Shown here one piece after another: positions 6,161 through 11,553 of a DNA stretch of 11,553 bases. How positions within the stretch are numbered: position 1 is the stretch's first letter; the number at the start of each line of letters is the position of its first letter. Source of the DNA: CAYTAU01 sp964442075. GTDB taxonomy: Bacteria > Bacteroidota > Bacteroidia > Bacteroidales > CAYTAU01. The notes below the pieces were generated by a model. It ran no database searches. It was not told the origin of the DNA and worked only from the letters and a program-made list of their open reading frames with translations. The DNA lies in assembly GCA_964442075.1 (NCBI GenBank), contig CAYTWH010000079.1, positions 1 through 11,553 of the forward strand. The letters run 5' to 3'. Position numbers and translations under genes: made by a program.

Positions 6161-7183
6161 TTATTTAATCTCTTCCTGATTTATTCCATAATGATTTACG
6201 CCTACACTATAGCTGGCAACTTTCTCGGCCGAAGTATTATTTATCATCAAGTATAGGTTTTCTTCGGCACCAAGTTCGCCACAATTGGTAATTGCAATTT
6301 TGTCTGGTTCTATTGTAAGAGTAGTTCCCGGCACAGTGTCTGATGGCAATTTAGTAGTATAAACCTGTATGGCAACATCGCCTGTGTTGTGAATTACAAG
6401 CTCGGTGTTGGCAACAAATTTTCCCGTAAGGGCATCAATATCAATTTTACTTTCGGGCTCAATATCGCCTTCGGCAACAATAATAGGATCGTCGTCATTA
6501 ATATTTTGATGAGTGGTAATATACTGAAGCTCCCAAAATCTTTGAATTTCTTCGGGCTCGGTAGAAAAATGATTCATCAACAAACCAAGGTTCTGGTACA
6601 TTGCCTCTGCAATTTTAACCCTGCTTTTTTCCAGTTCAGTTGATGTTTTTTTAACAGCTCCCTCGTATGCCTGTTGCTTGCTGCGGGTATCGTTAAGTTT
6701 ATTATAAAATTTCAGAATAACATCAGCGGTATCTTTAAGCTCTTCGTGCTTGCTCACACTTATATGCAGACTATTAAGTTGCGATATACGAATATCGTAA
6801 GGGCCGGTTTGGAAAGCTGTACGTCCGCCAGGAAATATCTCTATATACTCGGGTGTTTTTTCAAGATATACGGCTTGTATCTGAACATCCCATTTAGGAA
6901 TATTTTCATTTACCAAATCATTTAAAGCATTTGCAAGCCTTACAGTTTGAGCCTTATACATACCTTTGCTGTTTAGCCATTCGGCATAACAATTACTATA
7001 GTTTAAGCGAAAAGGATTAAACTTTTCGTACATTTCTACAAAAAAAGGCAGTCCACCCTGCATTTCGGCTGAAAGCCTGCTATCGTGGTCGGCAGAAAGA
7101 ATGTTCATTAATTTAAAATTTCTGAATGTGCCATTTTCAAATTGATTTTGAGAGTAGTGCCATGTAAAATCGCTTGGAGCCAT
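6161..7183 (-). CDS. Conserved-looking protein of unknown function, 340 aa
   Basis: I do not recognise the family. No signal peptide is visible (starts MAPSDFTWHY), suggesting a cytoplasmic protein or a non-standard export route. Residues 1-140 are aromatic and mixed; about 150-210 is a charged helical stretch likely to form a coiled coil (KLNDTRSKQQAYEGAVKK and onward). Residues 240-340 alternate in the manner of a small beta domain (ELVIHNTGDVAIQVYTTKL, then TLTIEPDKIAIT). The ATG at 7183 has an A/T-rich leader. It opposes all neighbours, sits outside the cassette-like units and uses more G/C-ending codons than the cassette genes, so it is probably resident chromosome between two arrays. 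Confidence 0.8.
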   Translation of the reverse strand: MAPSDFTWHYSQNQFENGTFRNFKLMNILSADHDSRLSAEMQGGLPFFVEMYEKFNPFRLNYSNCYAEWLNSKGMYKAQTVRLANALNDLVNENIPKWDVQIQAVYLEKTPEYIEIFPGGRTAFQTGPYDIRISQLNSLHISVSKHEELKDTADVILKFYNKLNDTRSKQQAYEGAVKKTSTELEKSRVKIAEAMYQNLGLLMNHFSTEPEEIQRFWELQYITTHQNINDDDPIIVAEGDIEPESKIDIDALTGKFVANTELVIHNTGDVAIQVYTTKLPSDTVPGTTLTIEPDKIAITNCGELGAEENLYLMINNTSAEKVASYSVGVNHYGINQEEIK

Positions 7184-7467
7184 AATAATTTATTTTTTTA
7201 ATATATATATAATGTATTGTGCTTATACAATCAAATTGCTTTACAATGCATAGCAAATAAGCATACATAAACAAACTAATTGCTAAGCACTAAAGTAGTT
7301 AAAATTATTGATACACAATTAATATTTATCAATTTATTTTTTTGCAAGCCACTTATGTGATTAATAATGAGAGAGAAAGATTTTGATTTTAAACAAATGC
7401 AATTAATCGTATATGTATGATAATTAGGCTTGTGCTTATGATAATTAAGCTTACATGGCATTATGCC
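7184..7467. other. A/T-rich spacer without a recognised gene
   Basis: This stretch holds the upstream region of the minus-strand gene. I see no convincing promoter box on either strand, no RNA gene and no coding signal. Two near-duplicate ATGATAATTA stretches (about 7417 and 7438) lead into the minisatellite. Confidence 0.5.
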
Positions 7468-7878
7468 AAGGCTGGTACTTACGCAAAGAAGCTTAATGGT
7501 GTACGTCAGAAGGCTGGTACTTACATAAAGAAGCTTAATGATGTACGTCAGAAGGCTGGTACTTACACAAAGAAGCTTAATAATGTACGTCAGAAGGCTG
7601 GTACTTACACAAAGAAGCTTAATGATGTGCGTCAGAAGGCTGGTACTTACATAAAGAAGCTTAATAATGCTAACCTCAAGCTTAAGGTTGACGTAAATAA
7701 TCTTAATAATGCTAAGCTCAAAGCAGAGATTAATGTAAAAAGTGATAGATATTGTAGTATTTTTTGCAAGTTGAAACAGATTTTAAAAAAATCTGAAATT
7801 AAAAGAGGGGGGTTTCTTTTTTTTGTTATATTTGTTAAATGTTTAAAAACAATATTATACGATTACAAACGACTATAA
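7417..7878 (+). CDS. Doubtful ORF spanning a minisatellite, 153 aa
   Basis: The frame stays open through a 42-bp repeat whose length is a multiple of three, so openness is weak evidence of coding. If translated it gives five copies of KAGTYxKKLNxVRQ, a basic repeat, then two decayed units and an unrelated hydrophobic tail. The tail (from about 7762) runs through a perfect hairpin, a G-run, a T-run and the E3 promoter box, and so reads like spacer sequence. Base changes between units fall at both silent and replacement sites with no clear bias. It could be a short basic repeat protein with a readthrough tail, or non-coding. Confidence 0.25.
   Translation: MIIRLVLMIIKLTWHYAKAGTYAKKLNGVRQKAGTYIKKLNDVRQKAGTYTKKLNNVRQKAGTYTKKLNDVRQKAGTYIKKLNNANLKLKVDVNNLNNAKLKAEINVKSDRYCSIFCKLKQILKKSEIKRGGFLFFVIFVKCLKTILYDYKRL
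7468..7761. repeat. 42-bp minisatellite, five good units plus two decayed
   Basis: Units start at 7468, 7510, 7552, 7594 and 7636, each opening AAGGCTGGTACTTAC and closing GTACGTCAG or a variant. Units from 7678 and 7720 are increasingly diverged but keep the CTTAATAATGCTAA phrase and phase. Sequence decays in one direction, towards 3', as expected when the 5' units are renewed by slippage. There are no unique spacers, so it is not a CRISPR array. Confidence 0.92.
7777..7795. other. Perfect 8-bp A/T hairpin
   Basis: CAGATTTT (7777-7784), loop AAA, AAAATCTG (7788-7795). It lies within the 22-base stretch (7769-7790) shared with 4617-4638, so it belongs to the upstream edge of module E3. A terminator role for anything reading through the minisatellite is possible. 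Confidence 0.5.
7822..7834 (+). promoter_or_regulatory. Promoter -7 box of module E3
   Basis: TATATTTG at 7827-7834 equals the -7 boxes at 1541 and 4667 and is followed by the same TAAA-x-x-TTTAA phrase. No clean TTTG lies 19-22 bases upstream, so the -33 part is weak. It points at the DUF4468 gene and probably at the following three-gene unit. Between box and core lies another hairpin, ACAAACG (7865-7871) / CGTTTGT (7880-7886). Confidence 0.5.
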
Positions 7879-7929
7879 ACGTTTGTTGTCGGTTTTATTA
7901 AACATTATCAATGATTTAACAAAAATAAC

Positions 7930-7990
7930 AAACTGTAGGCTATAAGAGATATAACGTGCATTAATGCACGTTATCCTGATGTTGGCAAAC
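7930..7990 (+). repeat. E3 leader core with perfect 24-bp palindrome
   Basis: It shares CTATAAGAGATATAAC with E1 and E2, then forms a perfect palindrome at 7951-7974 (half-site ATAACGTGCATT). Relative to E1/E2 two stem pairs have changed on both arms and their one mismatch is repaired, so the fold is conserved rather than the bases. After CCTGAT comes G|TTGGCAAAC (7981-7990), whose complement TTTGCCAAC lies at 8692-8700 after the next gene. Confidence 0.65.
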
Positions 7991-8822
7991 ATTTAAGAAA
8001 AACGAAAACCTATGAAAAAAACGAACTTTATTTTTGGATTTATATTTCTATTAATGACTTCTTTGAATTGCGTTGCGCAAGAATACACTTTAGAAGAAAA
8101 AACAATTACAAGTGTATTTGACATAGAAGGAAAATCAAAAGTGGAAATTTTCGCATCAATTAATAAATGGATTGCATTAAATTATAATTCTGCTCAAAAT
8201 GTTGTCCAATTAAACGATAAAGAATCTGGAAACATAATCGTTAAGGGAATTAATGAAGCAGTTTATAAAAATGTTATGAAGGAATTATATCCTAAAAATA
8301 AATATATGCAGGAATTCAGTACTGTTAAGTTTAATCATACTGTAGAAATAAACGTTAAGGAAAATAAGTTTAGAATAATTTACACTTTGACAGACATAAT
8401 AACGCCTGAACCCGTTGCTGGTTATAATCTGGAATCTCAATATAATATGGTGTTTGATATGATAGATTTTACAGGTCTAAAACAAGACAAAATCGACAAT
8501 TACAATAATTACATTGAGGAACTTTGGAAAAAAGCAATGGTTGGTAAGAAAAAGAGAGAGAAATTTAAAGCGATGACTAAACCGACTTTTGAGGAAATGA
8601 ATAAAGGAGTAGTTGAAAGTATAAAATCGACAATGCTTTCGATTGAAAAAACTGTGAAATCAACTAAAAAAGATGATTGGTAAAAAAACGATTTGCCAAC
8701 ACCGTGTATAATTAATTGCTTTGGCAAGTGCTTATTTGGAAAATTCCTTCGGAATTTTCTCGGGTTCGCATTTGTTTACTAAATTAGTTGCTGAACCACG
8801 CAACTAACCATACACAATCACG
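7982..8822 (+). mobile_element. Integron-like gene cassette III (DUF4468 protein)
   Basis: It starts at G7981|TTGGCAAA and its gene is followed by TTTGCCAAC (8692-8700), complementary over nine bases, then a long attC-like palindrome ending at G8822. One plus-strand gene. Boundaries follow from the box pairs. Confidence 0.65.
8012..8683 (+). CDS. Exported DUF4468-type protein, 223 aa
   Basis: Residues 1-22 are a signal peptide (likely cut at CVA|QEY). About 35-125 reads as DUF4468, a TBP-like-fold domain frequent in Bacteroidota: the run IFASINKWIALNYNSA, then VVQLNDKESGNIIVKG, then a strand pair around VEINVKENKFRIIYTLTDI. The domain has no established biochemical function. A Lys-rich helical tail (about 170-223) follows. 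The protein should be periplasmic or outer-membrane associated. It is the only gene of cassette III: ATG 31 bases after the G|TT point, and the attC-like left box begins nine bases after the stop. The E3 promoter would drive it. The family call is from motif memory. Confidence 0.82.
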   Translation: MKKTNFIFGFIFLLMTSLNCVAQEYTLEEKTITSVFDIEGKSKVEIFASINKWIALNYNSAQNVVQLNDKESGNIIVKGINEAVYKNVMKELYPKNKYMQEFSTVKFNHTVEINVKENKFRIIYTLTDIITPEPVAGYNLESQYNMVFDMIDFTGLKQDKIDNYNNYIEELWKKAMVGKKKREKFKAMTKPTFEEMNKGVVESIKSTMLSIEKTVKSTKKDDW

Positions 8823-8831
8823 TTATGGGGC
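8692..8831 (+). other. Long attC-like site (about 140 bp)
   Basis: Left box TTTGCCAAC (8692-8700). Stem arm 8704-8719 pairs with 8800-8815 over 16 positions; the three exceptions are A/C on the plus strand, that is T-G wobbles on the minus strand. An inner 9-bp perfect hairpin GAAAATTCC (8739-8747) / GGAATTTTC (8751-8759) sits in the loop region. Right box GTTATGGGGC (8822-8831) starts cassette IV. Length is at the upper end of known attC sites. Confidence 0.65.
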
Positions 8832-8874
8832 ATTTAAATAAGACAAATTGAAAAACATAAATTATAGAACAATT

Positions 8875-9462
8875 ATGGAATATGATTGCATTATAGTCCT
8901 TGCCAATGAAATGGACAAAGAAGGAAATTTAAACTTAGAATCAATTTCAAGAGTTAAACTTGCAAGTGATTCATATTCTAATAATTCATCAACAACTTTA
9001 ATAACTTGTGGCTGGAATTACAGAAAAGACTCAAAATTATTCATTGGCGATGTAATGAAAGAGTTTGCTGTAAAATTGGGTGTTCCCTCAGAGAAAATTA
9101 TCACTGAACTAAACTCAAGGGATACAGTCGGTGATGCGTTTTTTACAAAACATAACATTTTGACAAATAGGAAATGGAAAAACATCTTGGTCGTAACAAG
9201 TGACTATCATGTAGACAGGACATTAAGTATTTTCAAATTTATTTATGGCTATGAATATACTATAGAAGTAATCGGTTCTTCAGGTTTTGAGAGTCTTGAA
9301 AAGCAAGAATCAGAAAAAAAATCTCTTGAAGCGTTTGAACAAACTTTCAAAAATATTAGAGAAGGAAACGATGTTGAAATATATGAAAAACTATCAACAC
9401 TTCACCCCTTCTATAACGGAGTTGTGTATCCTAAAATTAATATCAATTTTAAAACAAAATAA
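8875..9462 (+). CDS. DUF218 (YdcF/SanA/ElyC-type) cytoplasmic protein, 195 aa
   Basis: The protein opens with the beta strand YDCIIVLAN that starts the DUF218 fold. It carries the expected polar motifs: ITCG near residue 43, E78-L-N-S-R-D-T84 (family theme ExxSxxT) with GDA after it, and V-T-S-D-Y-H112-V-D-R115 (family theme SxxYHxxR). Unlike SanA or ElyC it has no membrane anchor, so it should be cytoplasmic, as YdcF is. ElyC and SanA are linked genetically to envelope polysaccharide traffic; a molecular function is not settled. I start at ATG 8875, next to the domain's first strand, rather than at the in-frame TTG at 8848. It is first in a three-gene unit with sugar-modifying enzymes, which suggests a role in nonulosonate or glycan metabolism. 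Confidence 0.8.
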   Translation: MEYDCIIVLANEMDKEGNLNLESISRVKLASDSYSNNSSTTLITCGWNYRKDSKLFIGDVMKEFAVKLGVPSEKIITELNSRDTVGDAFFTKHNILTNRKWKNILVVTSDYHVDRTLSIFKFIYGYEYTIEVIGSSGFESLEKQESEKKSLEAFEQTFKNIREGNDVEIYEKLSTLHPFYNGVVYPKININFKTK

Positions 9463-9464
9463 AA

Positions 9465-10061
9465 ATGAAAAATGAAATTTTATTTCTTGGACCATCTGAT
9501 TCACCCGTTTTTGAATGGTTGCAAAAAAATGGTGAAAATGTTTCACCTATGGAAGATAAAATTACGGTAGATTACATTTTAGAAAACGGCTTTGATTTTT
9601 TAATCAGTTACGGGTATAGGTTTATTTTAAGGAAAGAGATTTTGGATTTGTTTCCTAATAAAGCTATAAATATGCACATTTCATATTTGCCTTACAACCG
9701 TGGTGCTGACCCAAGTTTTTGGAGTTTTATTGAAGGTACACCAAAAGGCATTACAATTCACTATCTTGACGAAGGGGTTGATACAGGTGATATAATTGTT
9801 CAGAAGGAAGTATCTTTTGATTCATTAGAATTGGAAACTTTAGCTTCAAGCTATCAAAAACTACAAAAAGAAATTCAAAACCTTTTCTTCCAACATTGGG
9901 ACTTAATTAAAAATCAAAAATGTGATAGAACACCTCAAGTAGATAATGCGACAACGCATAGAGTTAAAGATAAAGAACATTTATTGTTCTTAATGGAAAA
10001 TGACGGATGGAATACTAAATTATCAGTATTAGTCAATTATAGTAAAAGTTTAAAGAATTAG
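9465..10061 (+). CDS. Small formyltransferase-fold enzyme, 198 aa
   Basis: It matches the N10-formyltetrahydrofolate-dependent formyltransferase N-terminal domain. The catalytic trio is visible: Asn69 and His71 in INMHISYLPYNRG and Asp106 in EGVDTGDI, with the His-to-Asp gap (35) close to that in methionyl-tRNA formyltransferase. At 198 residues it lacks the C-terminal tRNA-binding domain of Fmt (about 310 residues), so it is not the housekeeping Fmt. Short forms of this fold N-formylate amino sugars on nucleotide donors. With pseudaminic acid synthase five bases downstream, I infer formylation of an amino sugar in that pathway or its product. ATG 9465 lies two bases after the upstream stop; translational coupling is likely. 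The Rossmann region (1-60) is shorter than usual. Confidence 0.83.
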   Translation: MKNEILFLGPSDSPVFEWLQKNGENVSPMEDKITVDYILENGFDFLISYGYRFILRKEILDLFPNKAINMHISYLPYNRGADPSFWSFIEGTPKGITIHYLDEGVDTGDIIVQKEVSFDSLELETLASSYQKLQKEIQNLFFQHWDLIKNQKCDRTPQVDNATTHRVKDKEHLLFLMENDGWNTKLSVLVNYSKSLKN

Positions 10062-10066
10062 TAAAT

Positions 10067-11104
10067 ATGAAAATTGACAATTTTGAAATATCCCAATCTG
10101 GAAAAGTGTTTATCATTGCCGAACTATCAGCGAACCATAACCAAAAATTAGAAATAGCAATTGAAACCATTAAAGCTGCAAAAAGAGCTGGTGCTGATTG
10201 CATAAAATTGCAAACTTATACGGCAGATACCCTGACAATTAATTCTAATAAGGATGACTTTATAATTAAAGGAACAATTTGGGAAGGGAAAAATTATTAT
10301 TCATTATATCAAGAAGCATTTACGCCTTGGGAATGGCATAAGAAATTATTTGAAGTTGCAAAAAAAGAAGGATTGATTTGTTTTTCATCTCCATTCGATA
10401 AAAGTGCTGTGGATTTTTTGGAAAATCTTTCTGTTCCCGCATATAAAATAGCTTCCTTTGAAATTACTGACATTCCATTAATTGAGTATATCGCATCAAA
10501 AGGGAAACCCGTAATTATTTCCACTGGGATAGCAACTATTGAAGATATTGAACTTGCTTTAGATGCTTGTAAAAGAATGGGCAATAATCAAATTGCACTT
10601 TTAAAATGCACTTCAAGTTATCCTGCGCCAATCGAAGAAGCAAACATATCAATGATTAAAGATATGAACACTAAATTTGGTTTAATTACAGGGCTCTCAG
10701 ACCACACTCTTGGAGCCACTGTTCCAATTGCAGCTACAGCCCTTGGGGCAAAAATCATAGAAAAGCATTTTATTTTAAACCGTTCAGTTGGTGGTCCTGA
10801 TTCATCTTTTTCAATGGATGAATCAGAATTTTCCGCAATGGTAAAAGCCATAAGAGAAACTGAAAAAGCGATTGGGAAAATTGATTATGACTTAACGGAA
10901 AAACAAATAAAGGGTAGGGATTTTTCCCGCTCATTATATGTTGTTGAATCGATAACTAAAGGTGATGTTTACTCAGAAAAAAATGTTCGTTCTATAAGAC
11001 CTGGATTTGGTCTTCATCCAAAATATTTAAAGCAAATAATTGGTAAAAAGTCAAATCAAGATATTGAAAAAGGGACACGATTTTCGCTTGATTTTATTGA
11101 CTAA
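10067..11104 (+). CDS. pseI: Pseudaminic acid synthase-like NeuB-family enzyme, 345 aa
   Basis: NeuB-family enzymes condense phosphoenolpyruvate with a six-carbon amino sugar to make a nine-carbon nonulosonic acid. Residues 1-270 form the TIM barrel: FIIAELSANHN (15-25), KLQTYTADTL, FSSPFDKSAVDFL, PAYKIASFEITDIPLI, LLKCTSSYPAP, GLSDHTLG and EKHF. His213 and His234 have the 21-residue spacing of the metal-binding pair of NeuB. Residues 283-345 are the antifreeze-like (SAF) cap (SRSLYVV, VRSIRPGFGLHPK). The AELSANHN and TADTLT wording and the length point to PseI rather than NeuB or legionaminic acid synthase, though substrate cannot be fixed by reading. The other genes of the pathway (pseB, C, F, G, H) are not in the window. 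It is last of the three-gene unit; an attC-like site follows. Confidence 0.9.
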   Translation: MKIDNFEISQSGKVFIIAELSANHNQKLEIAIETIKAAKRAGADCIKLQTYTADTLTINSNKDDFIIKGTIWEGKNYYSLYQEAFTPWEWHKKLFEVAKKEGLICFSSPFDKSAVDFLENLSVPAYKIASFEITDIPLIEYIASKGKPVIISTGIATIEDIELALDACKRMGNNQIALLKCTSSYPAPIEEANISMIKDMNTKFGLITGLSDHTLGATVPIAATALGAKIIEKHFILNRSVGGPDSSFSMDESEFSAMVKAIRETEKAIGKIDYDLTEKQIKGRDFSRSLYVVESITKGDVYSEKNVRSIRPGFGLHPKYLKQIIGKKSNQDIEKGTRFSLDFID

Positions 11105-11138
11105 TAGTATTTAAATCAGTAAAATGAATAACAAAAAC

Positions 11139-11270
11139 GCCCCATAACAATGTATATAAAACATTTGGCAGTCAGTGCGTTATCAAACATTTCAGCCCGT
11201 ATCAAAAGCTGTTTTAACTTGACAAGAAAGTGCTTCGAAATGCCAAACGTTTCATATACTAACCGTTACC
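11139..11270 (+). other. Long attC-like site (about 130 bp)
   Basis: Left box GCCCCATAAC (11139-11148). Stem arm 11152-11170 pairs with 11241-11259 over 19 positions; the two exceptions are both A/C on the plus strand, so the minus strand pairs throughout with two T-G wobbles. Right box GTTACC (11265-11270) begins the next unit. Same architecture as 8692-8831, but different stem sequence. Confidence 0.65.
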
Positions 11271-11323
11271 AGCAATGTTAAGCGACCGAGTGTCACTAAC
11301 TTGATTTTGATAAATGTAGAATA

Positions 11324-11553
11324 ATGAGATTAAAAAAAATGAAAATAAAAGCTCTGATTTCAATATTAACCATATTAAGCTTGAGTAGTTGCTCCGAGAT
11401 TAATACAACTAATCCGACAGAAACCTATAAATACTGGTCAGGAACAAATTCACCTTCGAATTTAGAATTATTAAACGGACAGTATTGGCAGTCTTCACAC
11501 TGGACAAAACCAATCGATGCACCGACTTGGTTTAAACCATCTGGAAATTCAGT
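11324..11553 (+). CDS. Predicted lipoprotein, 5' part (3' end outside window)
   Basis: The frame is open from ATG 11324 to the window end (76 codons). An alternative ATG at 11339 is in frame; either gives a basic start, a hydrophobic segment and the lipobox LSSC, with the lipidated Cys at residue 23 (or 18). The mature part begins SEINTTNPTETYKYWSG and contains a Trp-rich stretch (YWSG, YWQSSHWTKP, APTW). I recognise no family from this piece. It starts about 60 bases after the G|TTACCAGC point, so it is probably the gene of the next cassette-like unit. If so, GCTGGTAAC should lie just after its stop codon, outside the window. Confidence 0.78.
   Translation, partial: MRLKKMKIKALISILTILSLSSCSEINTTNPTETYKYWSGTNSPSNLELLNGQYWQSSHWTKPIDAPTWFKPSGNS

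Larger units (their letters stand above)
8823..11265 (+). mobile_element. Integron-like cassette IV carrying three genes
   Basis: Bounded by GTTATGGGGC (8822-8831) and its exact reverse complement GCCCCATAAC (11139-11148), 10 of 10 bases, then an attC-like palindrome ending at G11265. It holds a DUF218 gene, a formyltransferase gene and a pseudaminic acid synthase gene with gaps of 2 and 5 bases. Three genes in about 2.4 kb is large for an integron cassette. Confidence 0.6.

Noticed and set aside
7468..7761. Regular repeats considered as a CRISPR array
   Set aside because: The 42-base units abut with no unique spacers, and no cas gene is nearby.
8848..8874. TTG at 8848 as start of the DUF218 gene
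   Set aside because: The ATG at 8875 begins right at the first conserved strand, and the extra nine residues look like leader sequence.
1..11553. Integrase, transposase or insertion sequence that could move the units
   Set aside because: None of the coding frames shows tyrosine or serine recombinase or DDE transposase motifs, so any enzyme must act from elsewhere.

Overview
The window looks like a chromosomal stretch from an AT-rich member of the Bacteroidota. Three things suggest this: promoter-like boxes of the TAnnTTTG type, starts with A-rich rather than Shine-Dalgarno leaders, and Bacteroidota-type genes (a multi-SPOR protein, a secreted TPR-CHAT protein, a DUF4468 protein, many small exported proteins of unknown function). 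No integrase, transposase, tRNA, rRNA or CRISPR array is visible.

Layout. Bases 1-1385 hold the 3' end of a SPOR-repeat protein with a 66-bp tandem repeat in its acidic linker. A repeat-rich spacer with a promoter leads to a 984-residue exported TPR-CHAT protease-like protein (1659-4613). A second spacer repeats the same promoter and leader, followed by two small exported proteins (4940-5422, 5502-5936). A convergent minus-strand gene of unknown function (6161-7183) and a 42-bp minisatellite (7468-7761) form an interlude. A third promoter/leader copy precedes a DUF4468 protein (8012-8683). Next come three tightly packed genes (8875-11104): a DUF218 protein, a small formyltransferase and a pseudaminic acid synthase. 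The window ends inside a lipoprotein gene (11324 onward).

The main result is that several of these genes sit in units built like integron gene cassettes. Each unit starts G|TT plus a short private sequence and ends, just after its gene(s), with the reverse complement of that sequence: 4840/5437, 5476/5949, 7981/8700 and 8822/11148. Each unit end also carries an imperfect palindrome of roughly 56-140 bp, like attC. In the two long sites every stem mismatch is A/C on the plus strand, so the bottom strand pairs fully through G-T wobbles. Bottom-strand folding is the known substrate form of integron attC.

Three related leader modules (E1-E3, ending at 1618, 4840 and 7981) carry a promoter-like box, a conserved core and a hairpin with compensatory changes. 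Sequence similarity between them stops exactly at the G|TT point. They therefore look like repeated promoter-plus-landing-site units scattered along the chromosome. The integron reading is inference: the sequence pattern is direct, but the enzyme is not in the window.
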